Shown one piece after another: positions 7,945-15,215 of a stretch of 17,930 nt of DNA. The translations under genes were made by a program, and so were the position numbers. The notes under the pieces were generated by a model that ran no database searches, was not told where the DNA came from, and saw only the letters and a list, made by a program, of their open reading frames with translations. The first letter of the stretch is position 1; each line of letters begins with the position of its first letter. Where the stretch lies: assembly GCA_013372875.1 (NCBI GenBank), contig JABXIW010000229.1, forward strand, positions 1 through 17,930, given 5' to 3'. The stretch comes from Gammaproteobacteria bacterium (GTDB taxonomy: Bacteria > Pseudomonadota > Gammaproteobacteria > Enterobacterales > Kangiellaceae).

Positions 7945-10064
7945 TATTTCGAAATTTCCATTGATTCAGTAAAAGGCTTTACCCCAATCGCTTGATAAAT
8001 TTCATCAGGCTTATAAATATTCTGCCCTTTGATAACCAGAGCAATCTTGCGAATGGCTTGCATATCCTCTAGCGGGTTGCCATCAACAAACACCAAGTCC
8101 GCTTGCTTGCCAACGGCAATCGAGCCATTAGTTTCACCCGCACCAACCACATGAGCCGAGTCAATGGTTGCCAATTTTAAAACGTCGGCGTTTGAAATTC
8201 CTGCGTCAGCATAGCCAAGCAACTCTTGGTGCAAGGTAAAGCCTGCAATGCCGTCTGTGCCAGGAACCACTTGCACTCCACCATCGTGCAGCTTTTTGAC
8301 CATAGCGCCTAAAGCATCGGTAGATTTGTTATAAGCGTCGCGCTCGTCATCTTTGATGTCTAAAATTGCGGTTTTGAAATTACGCGCCACAGTGACCGGT
8401 AAATGATCATAAATCTCCACCACTTCTGGATTGATTTGTCCTGCTTTAGCTTGCAACAAGGATTTAAATACCGACAAGGTTGCGTCGATTACAGTGCCTT
8501 TGGCTTTTAGCTTAGCAATAAAGTCTGCAACTTCTTTACTCTCTAGGTCAAGTTCTCCTGCTTTTTCGCCCACCAGTGTAAAGCGTAATCTTTGTCTGGT
8601 ATCGACGCCTTTACCAAGGAAATTCAAGAACAACATATTGATGTGCTGAATTTCATCAAAGCCAGCATCAACTGCTTCTTCAGCAGTCATAAAAGCAGGA
8701 ATATGACCGCTGAGTCTCATACCTTTGCTGTGAATGTGCTCAGCTAGTGGTTTGACCCACTCTGGCTCCATTGAACTGTAGGTCTTGATTTGCGGATAAC
8801 CATTTTCTGCGTACCAATCCACTGCCGCTTTAGCTGACTCCAAAGAATCTACGGTCTTGCCCATTTTCATGGCATAAGGACTTTCTCGGTCCATAAAACC
8901 AGAACGATAGACATCACCGCCCATAATTTCATTAGCCTCGCTCATGCGCTCAATGTCTAAGATATTGTCATGAGTGTTACCCATATCGCGCACATTGGTT
9001 ACACCTGCTGGAATGTTGAGCAAGCCATCGGATTTTTGCAAATGACCATGCATATCCCATAGACCTGGTATTAACGTTTTACCTTTAGCATCAATGGTTT
9101 TATTGACCGCAATGCGTGGCATAGCTTTGCCCAAAGCGAAGATTTTGCCGTCTCGGATCATGATCCCAACGTCTTCTACCAACTTGCCGTTTTCAACGTC
9201 CACATAATTAGCATTGATGATTTGAATAACTCCATCTTGAGTAAGAGTCAGCTTTTGTGCCAAATCCTTTAAATAGTCGTTATCCGCACGCTTTTGAATC
9301 TCACTTAATTGCTCAAGATGCTCACGCCCCCAACCTTCTGGAATAACTCCGAACCAGCCACCGCCATCAGTGGCAAAGAAGTTATAATCGTCATCATACC
9401 AAGCAAAGTTTGGAGTAAAGCCAAAGCCAGCGATACCAATCAAATGTACTTTTTTCTTTTCTGTGCCATTGTCTAAAGTGACTGAATCTAGTTTAACTAA
9501 GCTAGCCGAGCCCGCAGGCAACAGATCTATTTTGTTATCGGGATCTTTGACTAAGGCTTGCACTAGCAGCGTATTAGCAACGCCAGTGCCATTGATCGGC
9601 ACATAAAACTCATCACCTGCTGATGCCGCTTCACCAGCCTCATTAAGGCTTTTCCAAACTGCTTTACCGTCCTTAAAACTAAAGTTTTCGTCAATTGGCG
9701 CACCGAAAGCTGAAATACCTTTAATTTGCTGCTTGACTATAAAACCTTGCTCATTGGTCTCAATGTTTTCTTCAGTTTCAATGCGTCGGTTATTCCAACC
9801 CATCTTGAGCTTGGCATCGATAAAGTTGCCATCGATATCAACAGTGAAGGTGCCAGCGGAATCTTCTTTGTTGAAAATATTGTATTGAATGCTACTCGCA
9901 GATGCGTTTTGCTCGACTACGGTAGTTTTCTCGTCAACAGTTTGTTCGACTTTGGCAGGGCTGGTAGCTTGCGCCTCCGCTTTTTCATTATCGTCTTGAT
10001 TGCAGCCAGTTGCACCGATGATAAGCGCCACCGCAATGGCAATTTTACTTACTGATGTTTTCAT
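7944..10064 (-). CDS. Lipoprotein amidohydrolase with large N-terminal domain
   Basis: A 706-aa predicted lipoprotein of the amidohydrolase superfamily. The signal peptide ends in IGATGC (Cys21, Asn at +2, so probably outer membrane). Residues about 50-270 form a separate beta-rich, Asp/Asn-rich region that I cannot assign. The metal-dependent hydrolase domain follows, with ligands H339-G-H341, a lysine K427 (IKTYSS) that may be carboxylated, H454 (SGHIPA), H474 (IQHINM) and D604 (VPGTDGI). It ends with the composite-domain strand GKQADLVFVDGNP. This pattern fits binuclear imidazolonepropionase/prolidase-like members that cut peptide or cyclic amide bonds; the substrate is unknown. GAGGGAG sits about 8 nt before the ATG. 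The membrane-protein gene overlaps its stop. Confidence 0.88.
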   Translation of the reverse strand: MKTSVSKIAIAVALIIGATGCNQDDNEKAEAQATSPAKVEQTVDEKTTVVEQNASASSIQYNIFNKEDSAGTFTVDIDGNFIDAKLKMGWNNRRIETEENIETNEQGFIVKQQIKGISAFGAPIDENFSFKDGKAVWKSLNEAGEAASAGDEFYVPINGTGVANTLLVQALVKDPDNKIDLLPAGSASLVKLDSVTLDNGTEKKKVHLIGIAGFGFTPNFAWYDDDYNFFATDGGGWFGVIPEGWGREHLEQLSEIQKRADNDYLKDLAQKLTLTQDGVIQIINANYVDVENGKLVEDVGIMIRDGKIFALGKAMPRIAVNKTIDAKGKTLIPGLWDMHGHLQKSDGLLNIPAGVTNVRDMGNTHDNILDIERMSEANEIMGGDVYRSGFMDRESPYAMKMGKTVDSLESAKAAVDWYAENGYPQIKTYSSMEPEWVKPLAEHIHSKGMRLSGHIPAFMTAEEAVDAGFDEIQHINMLFLNFLGKGVDTRQRLRFTLVGEKAGELDLESKEVADFIAKLKAKGTVIDATLSVFKSLLQAKAGQINPEVVEIYDHLPVTVARNFKTAILDIKDDERDAYNKSTDALGAMVKKLHDGGVQVVPGTDGIAGFTLHQELLGYADAGISNADVLKLATIDSAHVVGAGETNGSIAVGKQADLVFVDGNPLEDMQAIRKIALVIKGQNIYKPDEIYQAIGVKPFTESMEISK

Positions 10065-10162
10065 CTAGTTAACTCCCTCTTAAACCTTAATCAATGAGAA
10101 TATAAACAAGTGGTCACTTACACAAGCCTAATTCATCATTCGTTACATATTTGGTCACAAAA

Positions 10163-10182
10163 AAGGCTCCCTGAGGAGCCTT
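10163..10182 (-). terminator. Rho-independent terminator of the desaturase gene
   Basis: An 8-bp perfect stem AAGGCTCC/GGAGCCTT with loop CTGA ends 7 nt after the desaturase stop. Read on the minus strand it is followed by TTTTTT. The T run on the plus strand is poor, so it mainly serves the minus strand. Confidence 0.9.
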
Positions 10183-10189
10183 GTATTAG

Positions 10190-11329
10190 TTACGCATATT
10201 GTTTGGTTAACTGTAGCCAGTTGGCTTTTTGCAACTCAAACTTTTTCTTGAGTTGTTGGTATTCTGCTTTTAAGTCCAGCTTGTCATAGGTCTCTGCCAG
10301 CACATTCTTTTTAGCTTCTAGCCATTGCTTTTGCACCGCATAGACTTGAGTTAACCGCTCTACTAACTCTTCGTACTCTTGCTGCAACCTTTGCATAATT
10401 TCTTCCGCGTTTGGCAAATGAGCCGTTTTTGCTTTAGCTTTAATTAATAAGGTTTCAGCTTTAGCTTTTTCAATTTTTTCCTTGGAAACTGCTTTTAAGT
10501 TTTTGGTAATACCAATCCAGCTCAGCGCCTTAATCCACCACTTCGATGGGTCAAAATGCCACCAACGAATACCATTGCGGTAGTCATATTGAAATTTATG
10601 ATGATAGTTATGGTAACCTTCACCGCCGGTCAAAACTGCTAAAACAATATTGTCGCGCGCTGAATTTTCTTCCGTATAAGGTCTTGTACCCCAAATATGT
10701 GCTAAAGAGTTGATAAAGAAGGTCAAATGATGCGACCAAACCAAACGCCACACCCCTGCTACCAGCATCATTTCCCAGAAATGACCATAAACCAAACCTA
10801 GCAGCGCCGGCACACCAATATTCAAGCCTACACTCAACACCCAGTAATATTTGTGCTGGAACATCACAATCGGATCACGCTTTAGATCAGGGCAGCGATC
10901 ATATTGCTCATCATAACGCTTGTCTTCATTCTCGCGCTTTAGCAACCAACCGATGTGCGAATGCCAAAATCCACGGCTGGCTGAATAAGGATCTTTGTGA
11001 TCGTGATCCACATGCTTATGATGAATCCGATGATCTGAAGACCAATGTAAGGCACTATTTTGCAAAGCCAGACAGCCACCAAAGGCCATTAACACCCGTA
11101 AAATTGGATGTGCTTCATAGGCTCGGTGAGACCATAAACGGTGATAGCCCATGGATATGGAAGTGCTTGAAAGCAGCCACAAACCAATGCCCCAAGCCCA
11201 AGTCGAGAAATGATATCCGTATTCAAAGCCATACCAAGGTACCAAAGTAATGGCCGCTAAAAAACTTAATCCAAAGAATAGAATATTTACCCAGACCTTT
11301 TGCGATTGGGGTTTTGCTGCTGCTGACAT
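10190..11329 (-). CDS. Acyl-CoA delta-9 fatty acid desaturase with coiled-coil tail
   Basis: A membrane di-iron desaturase that introduces a cis double bond, probably at C9, into saturated acyl chains and so controls membrane fluidity. The three histidine boxes are HRLWSH (63-68), HRIHH (100-104) and HNYHH (240-244); H211 in the segment after SHHLTFFINSLAH is also conserved in the family. Hydrophobic spans lie near 14-34, 44-62, 76-92 and 160-205. From about residue 280 to 379 the chain becomes a charged, Lys/Glu/Gln-rich coiled coil, beyond the desaturase core. GAGG lies 6 nt before the ATG. The gene is divergent from fabR and has FabR-like operators upstream, so it is probably repressed when unsaturated acyl chains are abundant. 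An electron donor is not encoded nearby. Confidence 0.93.
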   Translation of the reverse strand: MSAAAKPQSQKVWVNILFFGLSFLAAITLVPWYGFEYGYHFSTWAWGIGLWLLSSTSISMGYHRLWSHRAYEAHPILRVLMAFGGCLALQNSALHWSSDHRIHHKHVDHDHKDPYSASRGFWHSHIGWLLKRENEDKRYDEQYDRCPDLKRDPIVMFQHKYYWVLSVGLNIGVPALLGLVYGHFWEMMLVAGVWRLVWSHHLTFFINSLAHIWGTRPYTEENSARDNIVLAVLTGGEGYHNYHHKFQYDYRNGIRWWHFDPSKWWIKALSWIGITKNLKAVSKEKIEKAKAETLLIKAKAKTAHLPNAEEIMQRLQQEYEELVERLTQVYAVQKQWLEAKKNVLAETYDKLDLKAEYQQLKKKFELQKANWLQLTKQYA

Positions 11330-11360
11330 CTAAGCCTCATTTTGTGAAATTATCCGATTA

Positions 11361-11376
11361 GCGTACAGCTGTACGC
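11361..11376. promoter_or_regulatory. FabR-like operator 1 (perfect palindrome)
   Basis: GCGTACAGCTGTACGC is a perfect 16-bp palindrome and resembles FabR sites of enterobacterial fabA/fabB (AGCGTAC type, from memory). Relative to the predicted desaturase start of transcription it lies at about +9 to +24, so a bound repressor would block the promoter or early elongation. Confidence 0.8.
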
Positions 11377-11390
11377 CGAAATTAGACGCT

Positions 11391-11419
11391 AGTATAGCCA
11401 TTCAAAAGAGCATTTGCAA
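11391..11419 (-). promoter_or_regulatory. Sigma70-type promoter of the desaturase gene
   Basis: On the minus strand TTGCAA (11414-11419) and TATACT (11391-11396) are separated by 17 bp. The predicted start is near 11384, giving a leader of about 55 nt that contains operator 1. Operator 2 lies just upstream of the -35. Confidence 0.7.
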
Positions 11420-11422
11420 TTC

Positions 11423-11440
11423 AGCGTACAACTGTACTCT
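11423..11440. promoter_or_regulatory. FabR-like operator 2
   Basis: AGCGTACAACTGTACTCT has 7 of 9 complementary pairs around its centre and the same half-site as operator 1. The centres are 63 bp apart, close to six helical turns. It covers the likely fabR -35 and abuts the desaturase -35. Confidence 0.72.
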
Positions 11441-11461
11441 TAACCCATTGTTTTCTATACT
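11433..11461 (+). promoter_or_regulatory. Probable fabR promoter
   Basis: TATACT at 11456-11461 is a good -10. The -35 17 bp upstream (TGTACT, 11433-11438) is weak and lies within operator 2, which points to autoregulation. The predicted start near 11468 is downstream of a TTG at 11448, so translation should begin later. Confidence 0.5.
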
Positions 11462-11501
11462 AGCAAACCATTATGAAGATGAAATTACAGGTCGTTGCCT
11501 T

Positions 11502-12110
11502 ATGAGCACCAACCGAGCACTACAAAAAGAACAAACTCGACAAAGCATTATTGACGCGGCATTGGGACAGTTATCAGCGGACAAAAGCTTCTCAAATCTG
11601 AGTTTACGAGAAGTAGCTCGCGAGGCTGGGATCGCGCCAACTTCGTTTTACCGTCACTTTAATGATATGGAAGATTTAGGCTTAACCTTGGTTGATGAAT
11701 GCGGTGTGACTCTACGCCAATTAATGCGTAAGGCGCGCAAAAGAATCGAACGCAAAGGCAGTGTTATCAACACTTCCATCGATACTTTTATGGAGTTTAT
11801 CAACTCAAATACCAACGTTTTTCGTTTATTACTTAGGGAGCGCTCAGGCACATCATTGGCATTTCGTAATGCCATTGCATCTGAGATCAATCATTTTAAG
11901 AGTGAGCTCACTGACTATCTCCTATCAGAAGGCCCCTATTCTAAATCACAAGCATTCGCCCTCGCGGAAGCGATGGTGACGCTAGTTTTCAATCTTGGAG
12001 CCGATGCTTTAGACATGAATCAACACGAACGAAAGGCGCTCAAGCAAAGAATAATTTTGCAGTTACGCTTTATTAATGCTGGGGCATTGCTTTATAACAA
12101 GAAAGATTAG
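11502..12110 (+). CDS. fabR: TetR-family repressor of unsaturated fatty acid synthesis, FabR
   Basis: A TetR-type DNA-binding repressor that in E. coli senses the ratio of unsaturated to saturated acyl chains and represses fabA/fabB. The helix-turn-helix [18 protein letters not shown] matches E. coli FabR very closely, as do LRERSGTS and FMEFI further on. Length from the ATG at 11502 is 202 aa. A TTG at 11448 in the same frame would add 18 residues, but it lies upstream of the predicted -10, and FabR proteins align from about [13 protein letters not shown]. It is divergent from the desaturase gene, with two palindromes between them, so the desaturase and fabR itself are the likely local targets. 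The Pseudomonas regulator DesT has a similar arrangement and is the alternative name. Confidence 0.92.
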   Translation: MSTNRALQKEQTRQSIIDAALGQLSADKSFSNLSLREVAREAGIAPTSFYRHFNDMEDLGLTLVDECGVTLRQLMRKARKRIERKGSVINTSIDTFMEFINSNTNVFRLLLRERSGTSLAFRNAIASEINHFKSELTDYLLSEGPYSKSQAFALAEAMVTLVFNLGADALDMNQHERKALKQRIILQLRFINAGALLYNKKD

Positions 12111-12205
12111 TGCAAGGCCCCTAAACTTAAACAAATGATTTATATATGCTTTTCTGGTAATTTATTTATAGCATTCTGACTATAAATACTTTAAGGGGAT
12201 TTATC

Positions 12206-13315
12206 ATGCGCATTGCTATTGTCACTCTAATGACCTTATTTGCGGTTATCTCACAAAACAGCCAAGCGAGTGAATACCCGCAAGGTAAAAAAGCCTATGC
12301 CGATAAAGTTATTACTTATTCCTCTGGAAACCCTTCTCCTAAAGCCAAGTATCAAAAAAAGAAACAGGCTCTTGGTAAACCTGATTTTAATGCTAAAAAA
12401 TTATCAGGATTTGTTTCATTGGGTTGTAAAGGTCATTTAGTGGTTCAGTTTACCAACAATGACTTATTCGACGACGCCAAAGGCGATGATTTATTTATCG
12501 CGGAAGTGGGACCAGATATAGAAGCAACCAAAGTAGAAGTTTCTACCAATGGTTCAAATTGGGTTAGTGTAGGAACAATTTCTGGCGCAAAAAGAAGTCT
12601 CGATTTAAAAGGCAAAGTCAGCCCAAATACCAAGTACCCTTTTGTGCGGCTGACAGATTTGGGCAAAGCCTGTCGCGGCGAAACACCAGGTGCTGATATT
12701 GATGCGGTAGTTTCGCTAACCCCCAGTTTTGAAAACCGAACTTTAACCGTTAACACTAATATTTCTCAAACAGCAGGCATTATTAATAACGATCCTTGCG
12801 CTAAAGACAGAAGACTTTGTGATGCTGATGGTGATGGTAGCATCGCGGTTAAATTTAAAGGCGGCGATGATTGTGATGATAACGATCCAAATCGTTTCCC
12901 AGGCAATGTAGAAGTTGCCGATCGCAATGGGCATGATGAAGATTGCGATCCCACAACTTTCGGCGAAATGGATCAAGACGGAGATGGCTATCACGCCAGC
13001 TGGGCCTATAATCTAGATGATGCTGGACGAAGAATCGGCGGTAAAGACTGTGATGATAGCAAAGCTAATATTAATCCTCGCTCCGTAGAGGCCTGCGATA
13101 ATATCGATAATAATTGCAATGGTGAAACAGACGAAGGGCTAAACTTTCCACACTATGCGGATAGAGATAAAGATTTATTTGGCGATCCTAATGACATGAA
13201 AATGCTGTGCAAATGCTCAGATGTTATCAATGGTGTTAATTGGGTAACCAACAAATCCGACTGTAATGACAAGGATCCGCAAGTTAATCCAAGCAATGGT
13301 AATTGTAGCAACTAG
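12206..13315 (+). CDS. Secreted protein with MopE-type metal-binding repeats
   Basis: A 369-aa exported protein. A Sec signal peptide (MRIAIVTLMTLFAVISQ) probably ends after NSQA at residue 21. Residues about 25-170 form a beta-rich domain (GFVSLGC, VVQFTNN, GDDLFIAEVGPDIEATKVEV, VSVGTI) resembling domains of bacterial surface proteins. The C-terminal part has calcium-loop-like stretches (DADGDGS 207-213, DQDGDGY 256-262, DRDKDLF 319-325) and MopE-type motifs: DCDDNDPNRFPG (222-233), DCDDSKANINP with CDNIDNNCNGETDE (281-310), and DCNDKDPQVNP (352-362). In the first MopE unit the usual Cys after the Glu is replaced (EVADRNGHDEDC). MopE of Methylococcus binds copper; metal binding here is an inference. 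AAGGGGA lies 7 nt before the ATG. No obvious partner gene. Confidence 0.82.
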   Translation: MRIAIVTLMTLFAVISQNSQASEYPQGKKAYADKVITYSSGNPSPKAKYQKKKQALGKPDFNAKKLSGFVSLGCKGHLVVQFTNNDLFDDAKGDDLFIAEVGPDIEATKVEVSTNGSNWVSVGTISGAKRSLDLKGKVSPNTKYPFVRLTDLGKACRGETPGADIDAVVSLTPSFENRTLTVNTNISQTAGIINNDPCAKDRRLCDADGDGSIAVKFKGGDDCDDNDPNRFPGNVEVADRNGHDEDCDPTTFGEMDQDGDGYHASWAYNLDDAGRRIGGKDCDDSKANINPRSVEACDNIDNNCNGETDEGLNFPHYADRDKDLFGDPNDMKMLCKCSDVINGVNWVTNKSDCNDKDPQVNPSNGNCSN

Positions 13316-13340
13316 AGCTTGTTTGGTTACAAGCTCTAGT
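13311..13340. terminator. Hairpin at the end of the MopE-like gene
   Basis: A perfect 11-bp stem ACTAGAGCTTG/CAAGCTCTAGT with loop TTTGGTTA begins two bases before the TAG stop (13313-13315) of the MopE-like gene and is followed by a short TTT. It lies between two convergent genes and may end both transcripts, but neither strand has a long T run. Confidence 0.65.
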
Positions 13341-13358
13341 TTCCATTAGTTAGCTAGC

Positions 13359-13703
13359 TTATTTTCTTGCTAACTTTCTCGCTTTTACAATGCCATTGAT
13401 AGTTATTATTGATAAACCAATAACAGCAAAGCTAGCATTAATAGCGGTTATCAGCTCAAAACTCAAAGCATCAAATCCATAATAAGTAACCATAGCCACT
13501 ACAACCATCAAGACTGCCAAAACCATTGCTTGCTGAGCTGCTGCTTGATTAATGGGATACCAAATATCTGGATTCTTAACGATAGTTGGCGTTCTTAGGC
13601 CATACCACCAGTTAGGCTTAACTTTTCTTAGCTTTAACGGAATCGATGCCAAAAATAATAAAATCGCCACACCGATAAAAGCTGCTGTAATAATCTCACG
13701 CAT
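13359..13703 (-). CDS. SdpI-like membrane protein, second copy
   Basis: A 114-aa inner-membrane protein with hydrophobic spans near residues 3-22, 58-75 and 82-104. The loop GLRTPTIVKNPDIWYPINQAAA (positions 35-56) carries the SdpI-family signature RTP...DIW..(I/V)N. In Bacillus SdpI gives immunity to the SdpC toxin, but no toxin gene is visible here and the role in gram-negative bacteria is not established. A perfect AGGAGG lies 5 nt before the ATG. It is 39 nt downstream of a related gene in the same direction, apparently an old tandem duplication. Confidence 0.8.
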   Translation of the reverse strand: MREIITAAFIGVAILLFLASIPLKLRKVKPNWWYGLRTPTIVKNPDIWYPINQAAAQQAMVLAVLMVVVAMVTYYGFDALSFELITAINASFAVIGLSIITINGIVKARKLARK

Positions 13704-13742
13704 AATGACCTCCTTTTTTAACTTAACGGTCTAGGCGTGATT

Positions 13743-14120
13743 TTATTCCGTTTCTTCAGAATTATTTTCAAGATTTTGATATTTTCGATCATGTAGCTGC
13801 TTGGCATACTGTTTTAATTGGCCATGCCGCCAAAGCAACAGGCAAACCAAAACCACAAAACCAATAAAGATAAGCAGTGCCAAAATGCCGCGAGCAAAGA
13901 ATAAAGAAGCAAAGGCCAATGCAAAAATACCATAAGCGAATTGGCGATAATAAACCGCAGCGGCCGTATTCACCTTGCGCCAAATATCTTCATCAGCCAA
14001 GGTTTCTGGTGTTCTAACGCCACTTAGCTCATTGGGTTTGAAATTAGGATTGGCCATTTTTCCCGACAAATAATAGAAAATAGCACCGACTAACATCAAA
14101 CCGACAAAATAAAAAATCAC
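13743..14120 (-). CDS. SdpI-like membrane protein, translationally coupled to ltaE
   Basis: A 125-aa membrane protein with hydrophobic spans near 2-18, 60-76 and 78-97 and a charged C-terminus (ENNSEETE). The signature VRTPETLADEDIWRKVN is the typical SdpI/YhfL-type motif and aligns with that of the next gene. The frame is open further upstream, but there it runs into the ltaE coding sequence. The best start is the GTG at 14118-14120: its GTGA overlaps the ltaE TGA stop, and AAGGAG lies 8 nt before it. This coupling makes ltaE and the two SdpI-like genes one operon. A link in function is not obvious. Confidence 0.8.
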   Translation of the reverse strand: MIFYFVGLMLVGAIFYYLSGKMANPNFKPNELSGVRTPETLADEDIWRKVNTAAAVYYRQFAYGIFALAFASLFFARGILALLIFIGFVVLVCLLLWRHGQLKQYAKQLHDRKYQNLENNSEETE

Positions 14121-15130
14121 GTAAAAAACTCCTTCACCTTTTCCGAGACAAATTTCACATCGGAACTTGAAACATCGAGATGCATAACCCAACGCATAGT
14201 TTCCGCAGGGATAATGATAATATCGTGCTGTTTTAAGAAATTTGCAAGGTTGGTTGCGGTTTGCATATCGGTTTTAACAAACAGCATATTGGTTTGTACC
14301 AAATCCTTGTTGATGGATAATTGAGGAATATTTTGCAGCCTTTCAGCTAAAACTTTGGCATTGGCATGATCCATGGCTAAGCGATCGATGTGCTTATCTA
14401 ATGCATATATTCCCGCAGCCGCCAACACGCCAGACTGACGCATTCCGCCGCCCACCATTTTTCGCCAGCGACGCGCCCATTTGATGATTTCTTTGTCCGC
14501 GCATAGAACAGAGCCTACAGGCGCGCCTAAACCTTTTGATAAGCAGATAGACACTGAATCGGCGTATTGAGCTAAATCTTTGAGCTCGCATCGAAGCTGA
14601 GTGATGGCATTAAAAGCACGAGCGCCATCTAAATGCACAGATAAGCCCTTTGATTTTGCAAACTCATATGCCTTTTGCATATAGTCTAAGGGAATAACTT
14701 TACCATTATGGGTATTTTCAAGACAAAGCAACTTTGAGCGGGCAAAATGCGAGTCATCTTTTTTGATTACAGATTCAACCTTGGCTAAATCCAATGTACC
14801 ATCTTGTTCTACAGGCAAAGTCTGTGGCACTACGCTGCCGAGGACAGGCGCCCCACCCGCTTCGTATAAATAAGTATGATAACCTTGCCCGACGATATAT
14901 TCTTCGCCACGTTGACAATGACTCATCAAAGCCACAAGGTTCGACATAGTTCCAGATGGTACAAATAACGCATCCGCCTTACCCGACATCTCCGCCAACT
15001 TAGCTTCCAGCTTCTTAACTGTCGGATCATCCTGAAAAACATCATCACCAACTGCCGCCGCAGCCATCACCTTACGCATGCCCTCAGTTGGTTGCGTTAC
15101 TGTATCGCTTCTTAGATCGATTACTTTCAT
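14117..15130 (-). CDS. ltaE: Low-specificity L-threonine aldolase
   Basis: A pyridoxal-phosphate enzyme (fold type I) that splits L-threonine and L-allo-threonine into glycine and acetaldehyde in the cytoplasm. It starts MKVIDLRSDTVTQPTEGM, the family N-terminus. Other matches to E. coli LtaE are GDDVFQDDPTV, FVPSGTMSNLVAL, EYIVGQ, LENTHNGKV, the aspartate in HLDGAR, and SKGLGAPVGS with the cofactor lysine at K199 (E. coli K197), then RKMVGGGMRQSG. Length is 337 aa. The frame runs 21 codons further upstream to 15193, but that AT-rich leader is not conserved in the family. The Shine-Dalgarno before the ATG at 15130 is weak. It overlaps the following SdpI-like gene. Confidence 0.95.
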   Translation of the reverse strand: MKVIDLRSDTVTQPTEGMRKVMAAAAVGDDVFQDDPTVKKLEAKLAEMSGKADALFVPSGTMSNLVALMSHCQRGEEYIVGQGYHTYLYEAGGAPVLGSVVPQTLPVEQDGTLDLAKVESVIKKDDSHFARSKLLCLENTHNGKVIPLDYMQKAYEFAKSKGLSVHLDGARAFNAITQLRCELKDLAQYADSVSICLSKGLGAPVGSVLCADKEIIKWARRWRKMVGGGMRQSGVLAAAGIYALDKHIDRLAMDHANAKVLAERLQNIPQLSINKDLVQTNMLFVKTDMQTATNLANFLKQHDIIIIPAETMRWVMHLDVSSSDVKFVSEKVKEFFT

Positions 15131-15215
15131 CAAAATAGAATGAATATTGTTATTAATGTGCCTCAAGATATAATGAATTCTAAATCTATACAAATAAAAG
15201 CTATAAATTTAAAAC

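Noticed and set aside
11448..11501. TTG start for FabR
   Set aside because: It lies upstream of the likely -10 and adds residues not aligned with the DNA-binding domain; the ATG at 11502 fits better.
12743..12994. Open frames antisense to the MopE-like gene
   Set aside because: They mirror the GAT/GAC-rich repeats on the other strand and have no start context or family resemblance.
13359..14120. Toxin/immunity (Sdp) system
   Set aside because: The SdpI-like genes are present, but there is no SdpC-like toxin or SdpAB-like partner; the neighbour is a metabolic aldolase.
15131..15193. N-terminal extension of LtaE
   Set aside because: The 21 extra residues are AT-rich leader translation and do not match LtaE, which begins at the MKVIDLRSDT region.
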